Positions 50,993 to 59,291 of a stretch of DNA of 64,000 bases are shown one piece after another. A program made the translations under genes and the position numbers. Each line of letters begins with the position of its first letter. The first letter of the stretch is position 1. Under the pieces are notes generated by a model. It had not been told where the DNA came from. It worked only from the letters and a program-made list of their open reading frames with translations, and did not search any database. Source of the DNA: UBA6168 sp965222975 (GTDB lineage Bacteria; Bacteroidota; Bacteroidia; Chitinophagales; Saprospiraceae); assembly GCA_965222975.1 (NCBI GenBank), contig CBDCVJ010000044.1:124001-188000 (forward strand). Reading direction: 5' to 3'.

Positions 50993-52062
50993 CGCTCTAC
51001 TATCTCGCCACCATAGATCTCAGCATTTCTCAGCATCAAGGGGGTAAATACCACATCTAATTGGGCCGCAATATCCAAATTCAGGACCAACTTCCCTTCC
51101 TTATTCTCACCAAAAGGGATCTCTGAGACAGGTGTGCCGTCCAGGATGTGCAAAGCTGTCTGAGCAGACCATTCCCCCTGTTCCTCGGGTCTTTTGGCCA
51201 AGGTGATCAAGGTATAAGGGGCCAGCCAAGGATTGATCGTACCGGTCGGGATCCGCGTGTTTTCGACCATAAAAGCGGCTGCTTCATCCGGGTCCCATCG
51301 GTCGATGCCGGCATTATTGCCAATAAACAAGACATCCATTTCTTGTTGGGCTTTGACGAACTCGACCTTGAACTGGTCAAAGGTCTCCACCCAGTATATT
51401 TCCATCTTACTCTCAAAGAACCGGTCATTGTAGATATCGGCCACCTTTCTTTCGGTATGGGAGTCAACTGTTAAATAGCCGATCCGCTCCCCTTGGGCAT
51501 AGCTTTTGAGATGTCCCGCTAGCTGTGTCGGTAACTCAACTTCGACCATGCCCGTCACATTAGACGCTGGATAGTCGTAGCTTGAGGCATCCCAGTTGAC
51601 CCCATTGAAGACTACCGGCAGGGTCGTATCTTTGAAGTAAGGCACAATTAAATATTTTTGGGCGTTGTCATCGGCTGCAATCAACACATCGGGCTCAAAG
51701 GCTTCAATCTCAGCTTTCGCTTGAAGGGCCGCTTGATGACCAAATTCTTCGCCTTGGTTTCGCTTGGTATCCATGCGGACAACCTTGAGCTCAACCTCAG
51801 TGTCCTTCAAGACATCCTGCAAGCCAGCTTCAATGCCATCAGACCATTCATACCCTGCGTGATAGGAATTGACAAACAGAATCTTCTTCCCAGCATAATC
51901 TGGCTGGATTTCACTCACCTGGCTGGGCTCGGGTGTAGCGGAAGATGACTTGCAGGCCGTTACCCCTCCCAGAATGAGGAGTACCATACTCACCACCAGA
52001 TACCTGGACAATCTCACCCTAAGAAATCTGTTCTTGAAAACTCGATACAACTTGCGAAACAT
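50989..52062 (-). CDS. ABC-type substrate-binding lipoprotein (ABC_sub_bind family)
   Basis: 357 residues from ATG 52062, set by AAAGGAGT upstream; an ATG six codons earlier overlaps that site. Basic N-terminus, hydrophobic stretch YLVVSMVLLILGGVTAC (lipobox). Mature part: KKILFVNSYHAGYEWSDGIEAGLQDVL, DTKRNQGEEFGHQAALQAKAEIEAFEPDVLIAADDNAQKYL, PVVFNGVNWDAS, VDSHTERKVADIYND. The type I periplasmic-binding fold is clear. No permease genes; coupled to the chemoreceptor by a four-base overlap, so it is probably the receptor's ligand-binding partner. Confidence 0.85.
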   Translation of the reverse strand: MFRKLYRVFKNRFLRVRLSRYLVVSMVLLILGGVTACKSSSATPEPSQVSEIQPDYAGKKILFVNSYHAGYEWSDGIEAGLQDVLKDTEVELKVVRMDTKRNQGEEFGHQAALQAKAEIEAFEPDVLIAADDNAQKYLIVPYFKDTTLPVVFNGVNWDASSYDYPASNVTGMVEVELPTQLAGHLKSYAQGERIGYLTVDSHTERKVADIYNDRFFESKMEIYWVETFDQFKVEFVKAQQEMDVLFIGNNAGIDRWDPDEAAAFMVENTRIPTGTINPWLAPYTLITLAKRPEEQGEWSAQTALHILDGTPVSEIPFGENKEGKLVLNLDIAAQLDVVFTPLMLRNAEIYGGEIVER

Positions 52063-52120
52063 AGATTTAACTCCTTTCATTAAGTATTAAGATAACTCAG
52101 AATAATCGGAAAATAGTTTG

Positions 52121-52164
52121 AAGTCCGTAAAGATAGAAGAAAGGTTACGTCAAGTTAGCGTAAA
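52121..52164 (-). promoter_or_regulatory. Pho-box-like regulatory element, copy B
   Basis: Minus strand: TTTACGCTAAC, TTGACGTAACC, TTTCTTCTATC, TTTACGGACTT. Same 11-base steps as copies A and C, with a TATTCT-like -10 box about 20 bases further on. It lies about 60-100 bases upstream of the solute-binding/receptor pair. Confidence 0.7.
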
Positions 52165-52223
52165 TTGAGTGGAAAGCTTCTGGCAGAGGGTTTGAATTGC
52201 GTGGCTACCAGCTTGAGAGCAAG

Positions 52224-53657
52224 TTAGCTATACCGGGCAGAACTCAAGGCTTCCAAAGCCCGCCGAATCGAACCCAGCATTTGGCTGTTTGGTATCTGCT
52301 TGCTGCCTGAGACCACCCGGTCTAGCTGTGGGCTAGCCGCTTGAGCCGCCCAAGCCCGTTCCTGTAACCGGAGTATCTCTCGCGTCTGATGTTTTAGACG
52401 CTCAAACTCAAGGCTCAATTGGCCTTTGTCTTCGGCTAAGGTTATATTTTCTGTCTTCAGGAGTTCAATCTTATGTTCGACTGCCGTGTATTGCCGGGCG
52501 TTGTAGACGGCGTTTGAGGCTTGCTCGCTGATGGAGGCAAGCATCCGTTCATCACGGCCTGACCAGTCACGGGCTTCACGCGCTCCAACCGCTAAGATAC
52601 CAAAGGGCTTGGTCTCTTGTATCAGGGGAACCGCCGCCACCGTCTTGAGACCCTCCGCCAAAACGACCATCCGCGCCTGATTATCGTGAAACAGGGCGGC
52701 ATCACGAATAATCGGTTCATTGCGCAGGAAGGTCATCCCCTCGACCCCATCGCCTGGTTTGAGGAACTTTAGACTGTCAACATAGCGGGGTGAGAGACCT
52801 TTGTGCCAGGAGAGATGGAGCATATCGCTATCATACAGGTAACACCAGCCAGATTCTGCGTCCAGCACATCAATCGTTTGGTCCAGCACATTATCCAGGA
52901 CTTGCTCCAGTTGCAAGGTGCTGTTGACCTGGCTGGAGAGGGCGTTGAGCATGCCTAAATCCTGGTTTTGGCTGACAATCTCATCTTCAACGTTCATCAT
53001 GGCTGCCAGCAGGCTTTCCAATTCCTCAGACTCTTCAACGGCTGCTGGGGGACTGGCTTCATCAAAGGAGTGAGACAAACTACTCTGAGCCGCAGGGGGT
53101 GTAGATTTTTCGGTGTGTAACCGGATATGGTCTAAGAGCAAGGCTGTCATATTTGCCAGAACTACCAACAGTTGCCTTTGTTGGAGGTCGAAAAAGTGAT
53201 CGTCGGCTGAGCGGGTCCCCAGTAGAATGGCCCCCAGGACTACCTTATCAAACTGGAGCGGGATACCGACCAGTTTTTGAAGCTTATGACGCCGGAGGAG
53301 GCTTTGCATGGCATCCAGTTGGCGGGCTTTGAGGCCCATCGAAAACTGTTTTCCTTGGTACAAATGCTGTCCAAGGTCTCCACTGACCAGAACCTCAATC
53401 ATCTCTTTCGACATACCTTGCTGGGCTATTGGCACCAACTGATGGTCTGGTGAGGTCTCATCGGCGTCCGGTTCTGGGACCGGTTCAACCCTTTCTGCGA
53501 CCAACAGGGTACCGACTTCACCCTGACTGATGCTCAGCGCATTGGGCAAGACTTGCTGCAGAATTTTCAACTTGCTTGTTTTTTGCGAGAAGAGATAAAC
53601 CAATGAATCTAGGGCAGCATGAGGTGCTGCTAAGAGTGGTTGTTGGGCTTTGGTCAC
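52224..53657 (-). CDS. Double-GAF-domain signalling protein
   Basis: 477 residues, soluble. First GAF about residues 20-185 (LQQVLPNALSISQGEVGTLLV ... LGAILLGTRSADDHFFDLQQRQLL), a Glu-rich linker, second GAF about 245-400 (TLQLEQVLDNVLDQTIDVLDAESGWCYLY ... AAVPLIQETKPFGILAVGAREARDW), then a coiled coil (about 405-450, KIELLKTENITLAEDKGQL). No kinase, cyclase or HTH output domain, so it likely acts through protein contacts. First gene of the chemosensory cluster; Pho-box-like copy C lies 270 bases upstream. Confidence 0.87.
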   Translation of the reverse strand: MTKAQQPLLAAPHAALDSLVYLFSQKTSKLKILQQVLPNALSISQGEVGTLLVAERVEPVPEPDADETSPDHQLVPIAQQGMSKEMIEVLVSGDLGQHLYQGKQFSMGLKARQLDAMQSLLRRHKLQKLVGIPLQFDKVVLGAILLGTRSADDHFFDLQQRQLLVVLANMTALLLDHIRLHTEKSTPPAAQSSLSHSFDEASPPAAVEESEELESLLAAMMNVEDEIVSQNQDLGMLNALSSQVNSTLQLEQVLDNVLDQTIDVLDAESGWCYLYDSDMLHLSWHKGLSPRYVDSLKFLKPGDGVEGMTFLRNEPIIRDAALFHDNQARMVVLAEGLKTVAAVPLIQETKPFGILAVGAREARDWSGRDERMLASISEQASNAVYNARQYTAVEHKIELLKTENITLAEDKGQLSLEFERLKHQTREILRLQERAWAAQAASPQLDRVVSGSKQIPNSQMLGSIRRALEALSSARYS

Positions 53658-54542
53658 AGGTTCCCCCCTTTCAGACCTGATATTAGTGGTATCGATGTGA
53701 TAGCCGTTATTGACTGGCTATATGCGGCTTCTTCAGCTTCCTGCGGACACTTTAGGTCGTTCCGAAAAAATAATGGCTCTCTTAGATTTGATGTGGTAGT
53801 GTAGCCGTGATGCGTGAAACGTGTTACGTGAAGCACTACTACACTGACCACCCGCGATCCTGCTAAACCCGGAACAATTTATGCAGGCTGTAATTAGTGT
53901 AAGTTAAAATAATCTGAAAATCGTTAGAAGTCCGTAAAGATAGGAGAAAGGTTACGTGACAATAGCGTAAATTGACCGGGAGTCTCCCGGCAGAGGAACC
54001 GAATTGAGTTGCACCAGATCCGATATTACCCACTTTTTAGTATATTTGGGTGAGATGATTGGTGAAAAATACTACACGAAGCTGCCTAAGGTGAGATGAA
54101 AGGAATTCCAGAAACAACAAGGCCTTTTGTCGTAAGCGTTCCGCTAAAACCTGCGGAAGGGCTTACGCCCAAGCCTTACAATCGACATCCACAGGCGGTG
54201 TAACAATGACGAAAGCGTCCTATGGCGCTATAATATCACCTATCGCTCAGGCCCCAGTTGCTCAACCATAGTGATGGTTGGCTACGTTGCACAAAATCAC
54301 CGCCGTAGGAATGGTGCTTAAATAAATTACCCTATCAGAGATGACTGCGTGATGCGTGATGCGTGAAACGTAAGGATTCCCGGCAGAAAATTATCACGTT
54401 TCACTCATCACGTTTCACGAACAAATGGATAGGTTAATTAATTCTCATTCCGTAGCAAGCGACAAGTGATATGGGGTAGCGATAGGTAGGGATGTAGCGG
54501 TGAATGAAACCAATCGCAACAGCATGTCGCCAGGAGTTTCCT
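53658..54542. other. Long divergent intergenic region with repeats and Pho-box-like copy C
   Basis: 885 bases without a convincing gene. It holds the repeat GTGATGCGTGAAACGTG (53807-53833), Pho-box-like copy C (53928-53971), and a second GCGTGAAACG cluster (54349-54419) whose halves are inverted (GTGATGCGTGAAACG against CACGTTTCACTCATCACG). The long distance between copy C and the GAF start implies a leader of about 250 bases or an unannotated short transcript. Confidence 0.55.
53928..53971 (-). promoter_or_regulatory. Pho-box-like regulatory element, copy C
   Basis: Minus strand: TTTACGCTATT, GTCACGTAACC, TTTCTCCTATC, TTTACGGACTT, with a TATTTT-like -10 (53911-53906). The second step is less regular than in A and B. 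Confidence 0.65.
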
Positions 54543-55127
54543 ATGACAATCCTAAAAAAGCCCGAATGGTTTTTTTATCCGGCCTGGATCATTTTGACGA
54601 CCCTCAGTATCCCCCTGGCATTCGCTCTGGGCCTGGTTATCCTGGGCATCATTACAGATATTGTGGGTGATTACATCTATGTGGATGGGGTACGCCACAT
54701 TACCGAAGATTATTTGGGGAGGTATATCTTGGTCCCGCTGGCGGGTCTTTTCATGGGGGGTCTGCAATATGGCTTGTTGCGTCGTTACCTACCCCGCATG
54801 GGCTGGTGGGTGTTAGCCACAGCCGGAAGCTGGCTCCTGCTCATGATATTCGATTGGCTGACAGCTCGGATGTCCGAATCCTTTGATATAAATGGGGCGT
54901 TTATCATGTTGGGGTTGTCAGTTGGGGTGGGACAATGGCTCCTGCTCCGGCGACGTTTACCTCGGGCGAGTTGGTGGATTGGAGCCAATGGGGTGGGCTG
55001 GGGCTTGTTGAGCCTGGTGACCGGTGGGTCTATTGGCCTAATGGGGGTAGTGGTTTTGGGCTTTTTGCCCGCCTGTGTGACGGCCCTAACGTTAACGCTA
55101 CTTATAAGCCAAGCTCAACCAAATTAG
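54543..55127 (+). CDS. Hypothetical six-helix membrane protein
   Basis: 194 residues from ATG 54543 after AGGAGTTTCCT. Hydrophobic segments at about 10-35, 60-80, 90-110, 120-135, 145-160 and 170-190, with short loops containing repeated RRYLPRMGWW / RRRLPRASWW half-motifs that suggest an internal duplication. Each repeat follows LQYGLL or GQWLLL. No family recognised with confidence. Confidence 0.6.
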   Translation: MTILKKPEWFFYPAWIILTTLSIPLAFALGLVILGIITDIVGDYIYVDGVRHITEDYLGRYILVPLAGLFMGGLQYGLLRRYLPRMGWWVLATAGSWLLLMIFDWLTARMSESFDINGAFIMLGLSVGVGQWLLLRRRLPRASWWIGANGVGWGLLSLVTGGSIGLMGVVVLGFLPACVTALTLTLLISQAQPN

Positions 55128-55172
55128 CATATTGCGCAGTTGAGGGCAGAAGACCGATAGATGACCTACCAA

Positions 55173-57662
55173 TTAATCTGTTGGGCTGATGACGACTTCA
55201 TTCAGGGCGCTCCAAACTGTGGCTGGCTCACCGTCACTGAAGGTACGTGCCCTGATCCGGGTCGGGCTGGTGAGCGTCAAGGGGTGGGTATATACCTTAG
55301 CAGTTGGAGCGACCTGCCCGGAGACGGCTAATCGAGGGTCAGAACCGTCCGTGGTGTAATAAATAATGCCTTGCTGCGTGATAGGGTGCGTCATAGTCAG
55401 GGTTATACCGGCAGCGAGTTGACCGTCAGGTTGATTGTCGGGTTGCTTAAAGATGGGGGGATCGAGGAGAGGATAGTAATCTTGTTCGCGGGCCAGACGA
55501 ATGAACTGGGTAGCATTGTCTGTCATTTGATTGAACACATCGTCTCGAGCCTCAAACCAGTCCTCCTGAGTGAGAGGAGACTCCTCACGAGTGTCCCCCC
55601 AGCGGGCTGATTCAGCAATAACGGCCTGCTCCACCCCAGCGGCCAGATTGAGCCATCGCGCTTGGGCATTGGTTGGTGTCAGGGGGCCATCATTGAAAAG
55701 ATGCTTGTAGACTCGATCAGCTACCATGACTCTAAAATCAGGATTCTCGAATAACCGGTTGAACAAGGGAGTCACCCAGTCAGGTTGGCCCTCATACTCA
55801 TCCCCCTCTTCCATCAGGATTTCCGCTCCCTCAAACCAGGTACGCTCCCCATCCCAGACATAATACCGAATCTGTCCGCCCGGATTCTGCACCCCGGCAT
55901 ACCAATTATTCACCCCCCAATCGATATTGCCTGAGTACCAGTTCAAAATCATATAGTCGATAAAGTGTGGTATATCAAGATAAGATTGAATGGCCGCGTA
56001 CTTTTCAGGGTCATCAAGCTGACCGGCACGGGCCATTTCGTGAAGGGCATGATAGCGTTCGCTGGATGTGCTGACCGTTTCGGAATGGTTAATCGAGTCC
56101 CAATCTGCCGCATCACCCCCAAAATAGGCGGCCATAAAATCGGCGTCAGGGCGTTCGACGATATTGTACAGGCCCCAGTAGAAACCATTCAGGTATAAAT
56201 GGACAAACGTGCCGTGTGCCCCGGAGCCGGACATCGCTATTTGGGATGCCCGGAGCCACTCATCGCGGGTGTATGTTGCCCAAGCGTAGTCACTTTCAAC
56301 CCAGCCGGCGTAGCTTTTATTCACCCCGCCCCGCAGGATGAGGGTTTCAAATTCAGTGACCGGAGAGTCGGGGAAAAGGGGATATGTCAATTTTGCCGCC
56401 CCGTACTGGCGCCGAAAAAAGAGGCGAAAGCTATGTTTTGGCATCGTCTCCAGGCGACCAAGTTTCCCTTGAATCCGCAAACCGGCGTTCAGTTGAAAGC
56501 CCGCCTGTTGGTCATTGGGGTCAAACAATTCAACGGAAGCCGGTCGTTCCCAGGCTCTACCCCGGCGCATTGGGTTGGCGTAAAGCTCGTAGAAGTTGTG
56601 GGGTTCGGTGGCAATGGCCAGGGTTGGAATAGCGGTGAGCGCGTCACGAATCACATCTTTGTAACGGGGATCGGAGACAATTTCCGGGTCTATCTCATAA
56701 TCTGCCTGCACCGGAACGCCTTGGTATCCTCCCCACGTTTTGGGAAAACCGGACGGCGTATTAGATTGGGTGAGGACATCATCCATAAAAATGTAGGTAT
56801 GTGTCTCTGGGGCAGCCGATAAGAAATCAGGCTTAAAGGCCCCCGCTCGGACAATGGTTGTGGTGCTGATGGTGATCGGGGCTGTGTAAACGACCCCCTG
56901 GGTATCGGACGGCTGGCTGCCATCGGTTGTGTAGCGAATGGTTACCCCAGGGGTTACGCTGGAAAGATGCAGGGTGAACGGAGCGTTGTAGTAGCCTCGT
57001 TCGGCACTAAAGTTAACCTCGTCAACAAACCCTCTGTGGATAGAGGTTTCGTCATTTGGCTCGCCCGGGGTCGGCTGGGTCAGGTAGCCGTAAGCGTGAG
57101 TATCTGCGGCGCGGTCTGAGAGATGGGTGTAACGGCCATAGGCAATATCAGTCCACTGTTTGGGAAAGGGAACATATTGGTTTATCTGCACCGGGTATCT
57201 GTTCGATGCTGACGCTATGTCGCTAAATCGGTTGGCGGCGGCATGGTAGAGTCCCAGATATTCACCGTTATGATCAAGTTTGAAATTCGTATGCAGCGCT
57301 GATCCCGGCTCGGATGATTTGCGGTCTTTGCCGGAAGCGAAAACAATCAGATAGGTTCGACCGGCCAGAGAGATGTCTGGAAATGACCATTTTTGCGGTT
57401 GGTGAGGGTCGTCGGTTAGTGCCCAGCCGGCCAGGTGAATCGCTTCTGACCCCGGGTTGTAGATTTCAATCCAATCAGGGGAGTCGCCATCTTCATCGAT
57501 CAGACTCTGGTGGTTGGCGGCCACAAACTCATTAATCACAGGCGCACTGTGAGGCTCGCGGGCCATCGTTAAAACCGGCTGCCGGCCTTCGGTGAGCCAG
57601 CCGGCAACCGGCAAGTAGAGTAGGGCAAGCAGGGGAATTATGATTAGACGTTCTCGTTGCAT
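55173..57662 (-). CDS. Secreted CotH kinase-family protein with lamin-tail and chitobiase-like domains
   Basis: 829 residues. N-terminal signal (LIIIPLLALLYLPVAGWL). Lamin-tail domain about 40-150 (PVINEFVAANHQSLIDEDGDSPDWIEIYNPGSEAIHLAGWALTDD), Fn3-associated/chitobiase-like repeat about 210-300 (ERGYYNAPFTLHLSSVTPGVTIRYTTDGSQPS), CotH core about 340-690 (LRIQGKLGRLETMPKHSFRLFFRR, HLYLNGFYWGLYNIVERPD, WYSGNIDWGVNNWYAGV, YYVWDGERTWFEG), and a second YYTTDGSDP repeat at the C-terminus. CotH-type kinases phosphorylate secreted proteins. Probably cell-surface or spore-coat-like assembly; target unknown. It is 20 bases after the PD40 gene. Confidence 0.85.
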   Translation of the reverse strand: MQRERLIIIPLLALLYLPVAGWLTEGRQPVLTMAREPHSAPVINEFVAANHQSLIDEDGDSPDWIEIYNPGSEAIHLAGWALTDDPHQPQKWSFPDISLAGRTYLIVFASGKDRKSSEPGSALHTNFKLDHNGEYLGLYHAAANRFSDIASASNRYPVQINQYVPFPKQWTDIAYGRYTHLSDRAADTHAYGYLTQPTPGEPNDETSIHRGFVDEVNFSAERGYYNAPFTLHLSSVTPGVTIRYTTDGSQPSDTQGVVYTAPITISTTTIVRAGAFKPDFLSAAPETHTYIFMDDVLTQSNTPSGFPKTWGGYQGVPVQADYEIDPEIVSDPRYKDVIRDALTAIPTLAIATEPHNFYELYANPMRRGRAWERPASVELFDPNDQQAGFQLNAGLRIQGKLGRLETMPKHSFRLFFRRQYGAAKLTYPLFPDSPVTEFETLILRGGVNKSYAGWVESDYAWATYTRDEWLRASQIAMSGSGAHGTFVHLYLNGFYWGLYNIVERPDADFMAAYFGGDAADWDSINHSETVSTSSERYHALHEMARAGQLDDPEKYAAIQSYLDIPHFIDYMILNWYSGNIDWGVNNWYAGVQNPGGQIRYYVWDGERTWFEGAEILMEEGDEYEGQPDWVTPLFNRLFENPDFRVMVADRVYKHLFNDGPLTPTNAQARWLNLAAGVEQAVIAESARWGDTREESPLTQEDWFEARDDVFNQMTDNATQFIRLAREQDYYPLLDPPIFKQPDNQPDGQLAAGITLTMTHPITQQGIIYYTTDGSDPRLAVSGQVAPTAKVYTHPLTLTSPTRIRARTFSDGEPATVWSALNEVVISPTD

Positions 57663-57682
57663 AGTGGCAAACCCCGGCTTGC

Positions 57683-59071
57683 TTAACGGAGTACACTCAT
57701 TCGGCTAAGTGACCAATCAGGCCCTACCGGGGCATTGGGAATAATAAGCGTCTGTTCCGAGCCGTCAGCTTTCATCTTCCAAATTCCCCACCGACCACCC
57801 CGGGCGCTTCGGAAGACCAGATCGCCGTTGGGCAAGAAGACCGGGAGCGTATCATGGCCGCGAACACCGGTTAAGCGAGTCAAGTTCGAGCCATCGATGT
57901 TGACCGAATAAATTTCTATATTGCCGCCTACATCCCGGCTAAAGGCGATGGTCTGTCCGTCCGCTGACCAGTCCGGAAACGAATCGCTGCCGTCATAGGT
58001 AAGCCGGTACGCCCCTGAGCCATTTCGATTGGCGATCCAAATGCCGGTTTGGTTGTTACGACCGGAGCGAAAGACAATGCGCTGACTATCGGGCGACCAA
58101 TCGGCCTGCTCACCTATGATTTCGATTCGGAACTGCTGATTGGCGCGGGTTCCCAGAAAATAAATGCGCCGGCCCCCGCCCCGATCTCCATCATACGCTA
58201 TCATGCTTCCGTCCGGGGAGACATTGGCCGTGCGGGCAGTTCCATCATTCCAGCCATGCCCTTGATGCAAACGTAGTTGGGCCACATTGGCCGGAACCGG
58301 GAAAACGGTGAGGCGGGCCACCCCATTGGTGATACCGGGGTAGGGATAAACGCGACCACTATAGCCCGGCTGATGATCAACCCCTTCTTCTCCATAAAAG
58401 AAAAGGTAGCGGCCATCAGGGGACCAGGATGGGCCGGCGGCACGGCTCATGAGAAATTGCTCATTGTAACCACTGGTATCACCCAGATAAAGATCATGTT
58501 TTTCGCCATTCCATTTTGGGTAGGCAAAGCGGTACACGTTGAGAATTTTAACCGTCTCGGTGATTTCGGCTGTCTCGGTGATTTCGGCCGTCCCGGTGAT
58601 TTCTGTGGTATCTGAGATCAGAGGCTTCGGCTCAATCATGAAGCTGCCGGCGGTGATCAAAGTGTCATTAATTGAAAATTCCAAGGCCCACTGACCCACC
58701 GGCAAAGGTTGTCCGCCCGCTTCGATCAGGTAATCATACGCTCCGGCTTCCTCTTCAAGCCATGGCTGGCTGGTGCTGGCAATCTCGCTGCCGTTATGAT
58801 ACCAGGTCTGCGTCCAAACATGATGGGGGGTCAGGTTTTTGTAGGTGAAGGTGGCATGCACCTGGGTTATACCTTCGGTGAATGAGAAGGCGGGGTCATT
58901 CGGTTCGCCCGTTTCCGATGACTCTAAGGCAAAGGAGATGGCGCTCATTTCGGGTGGGCCGGTTACAGGCGTTTGGGCAGAGACCTGATTGTGCATCAAG
59001 CTGGCGAGCAAACCGGCCCAGAGCAACGATATACAACCTGCCATAATCAGTATCGACCCTAATTTCTTCAT
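57683..59071 (-). CDS. Secreted PD40/TolB-like beta-propeller protein
   Basis: 462 residues from ATG 59071 (MKKLGSILIMAGCISLLWAG, signal peptide); an upstream ATG at 59158 and one inside the MITE are rejected. After an Ig-like region (about 45-155) there is a TEITGTAEITETAEITETVK repeat, then TolB-type PD40 blades (about 195-450): GPSWSPDGRYLFFYG, VSPDGSMIAYDGD, DWSPDSQRIVFRSG, FPDWSADGQTIAFSRD, FLPNGDLVFRSARGG. It is likely an extracytoplasmic binding or reporting protein and is followed at 20 bases by the CotH gene. Confidence 0.8.
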   Translation of the reverse strand: MKKLGSILIMAGCISLLWAGLLASLMHNQVSAQTPVTGPPEMSAISFALESSETGEPNDPAFSFTEGITQVHATFTYKNLTPHHVWTQTWYHNGSEIASTSQPWLEEEAGAYDYLIEAGGQPLPVGQWALEFSINDTLITAGSFMIEPKPLISDTTEITGTAEITETAEITETVKILNVYRFAYPKWNGEKHDLYLGDTSGYNEQFLMSRAAGPSWSPDGRYLFFYGEEGVDHQPGYSGRVYPYPGITNGVARLTVFPVPANVAQLRLHQGHGWNDGTARTANVSPDGSMIAYDGDRGGGRRIYFLGTRANQQFRIEIIGEQADWSPDSQRIVFRSGRNNQTGIWIANRNGSGAYRLTYDGSDSFPDWSADGQTIAFSRDVGGNIEIYSVNIDGSNLTRLTGVRGHDTLPVFLPNGDLVFRSARGGRWGIWKMKADGSEQTLIIPNAPVGPDWSLSRMSVLR

Positions 59072-59184
59072 AAGCCTTCGTTGCCGGTGATGGTTGGGGC
59101 CGGGTAAGCCGACCGGCTTACCGGGATCATCTGACGTGGGTGGATTAGTATTACACATAGGCCCTCCAATTGATTGGGTCATCA

Positions 59185-59269
59185 TAGGACTTACGCACTT
59201 CATCCAGACCCTAAAGGTTTTGAAAACCTTTAGGGTCTCTGGTAGATGCACCCAACTGCATAAGTCCTA
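59185..59269. mobile_element. MITE-like palindromic element, copy 2
   Basis: 85 bp with ends TAGGACTTACGCA and TGCATAAGTCCTA (one mismatch), inverted relative to copy 1 at 23538-23637 and lacking its 15-base internal duplication. It lies upstream of the PD40 gene and may affect its expression. Confidence 0.85.
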
Positions 59270-59291
59270 CATCAAATAAGAAGATCAGGTT

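Noticed and set aside
53654..53851. 65-residue minus-strand frame in the GAF leader
   Set aside because: Overlaps a dispersed repeat; no ribosome binding site; probably untranslated leader.
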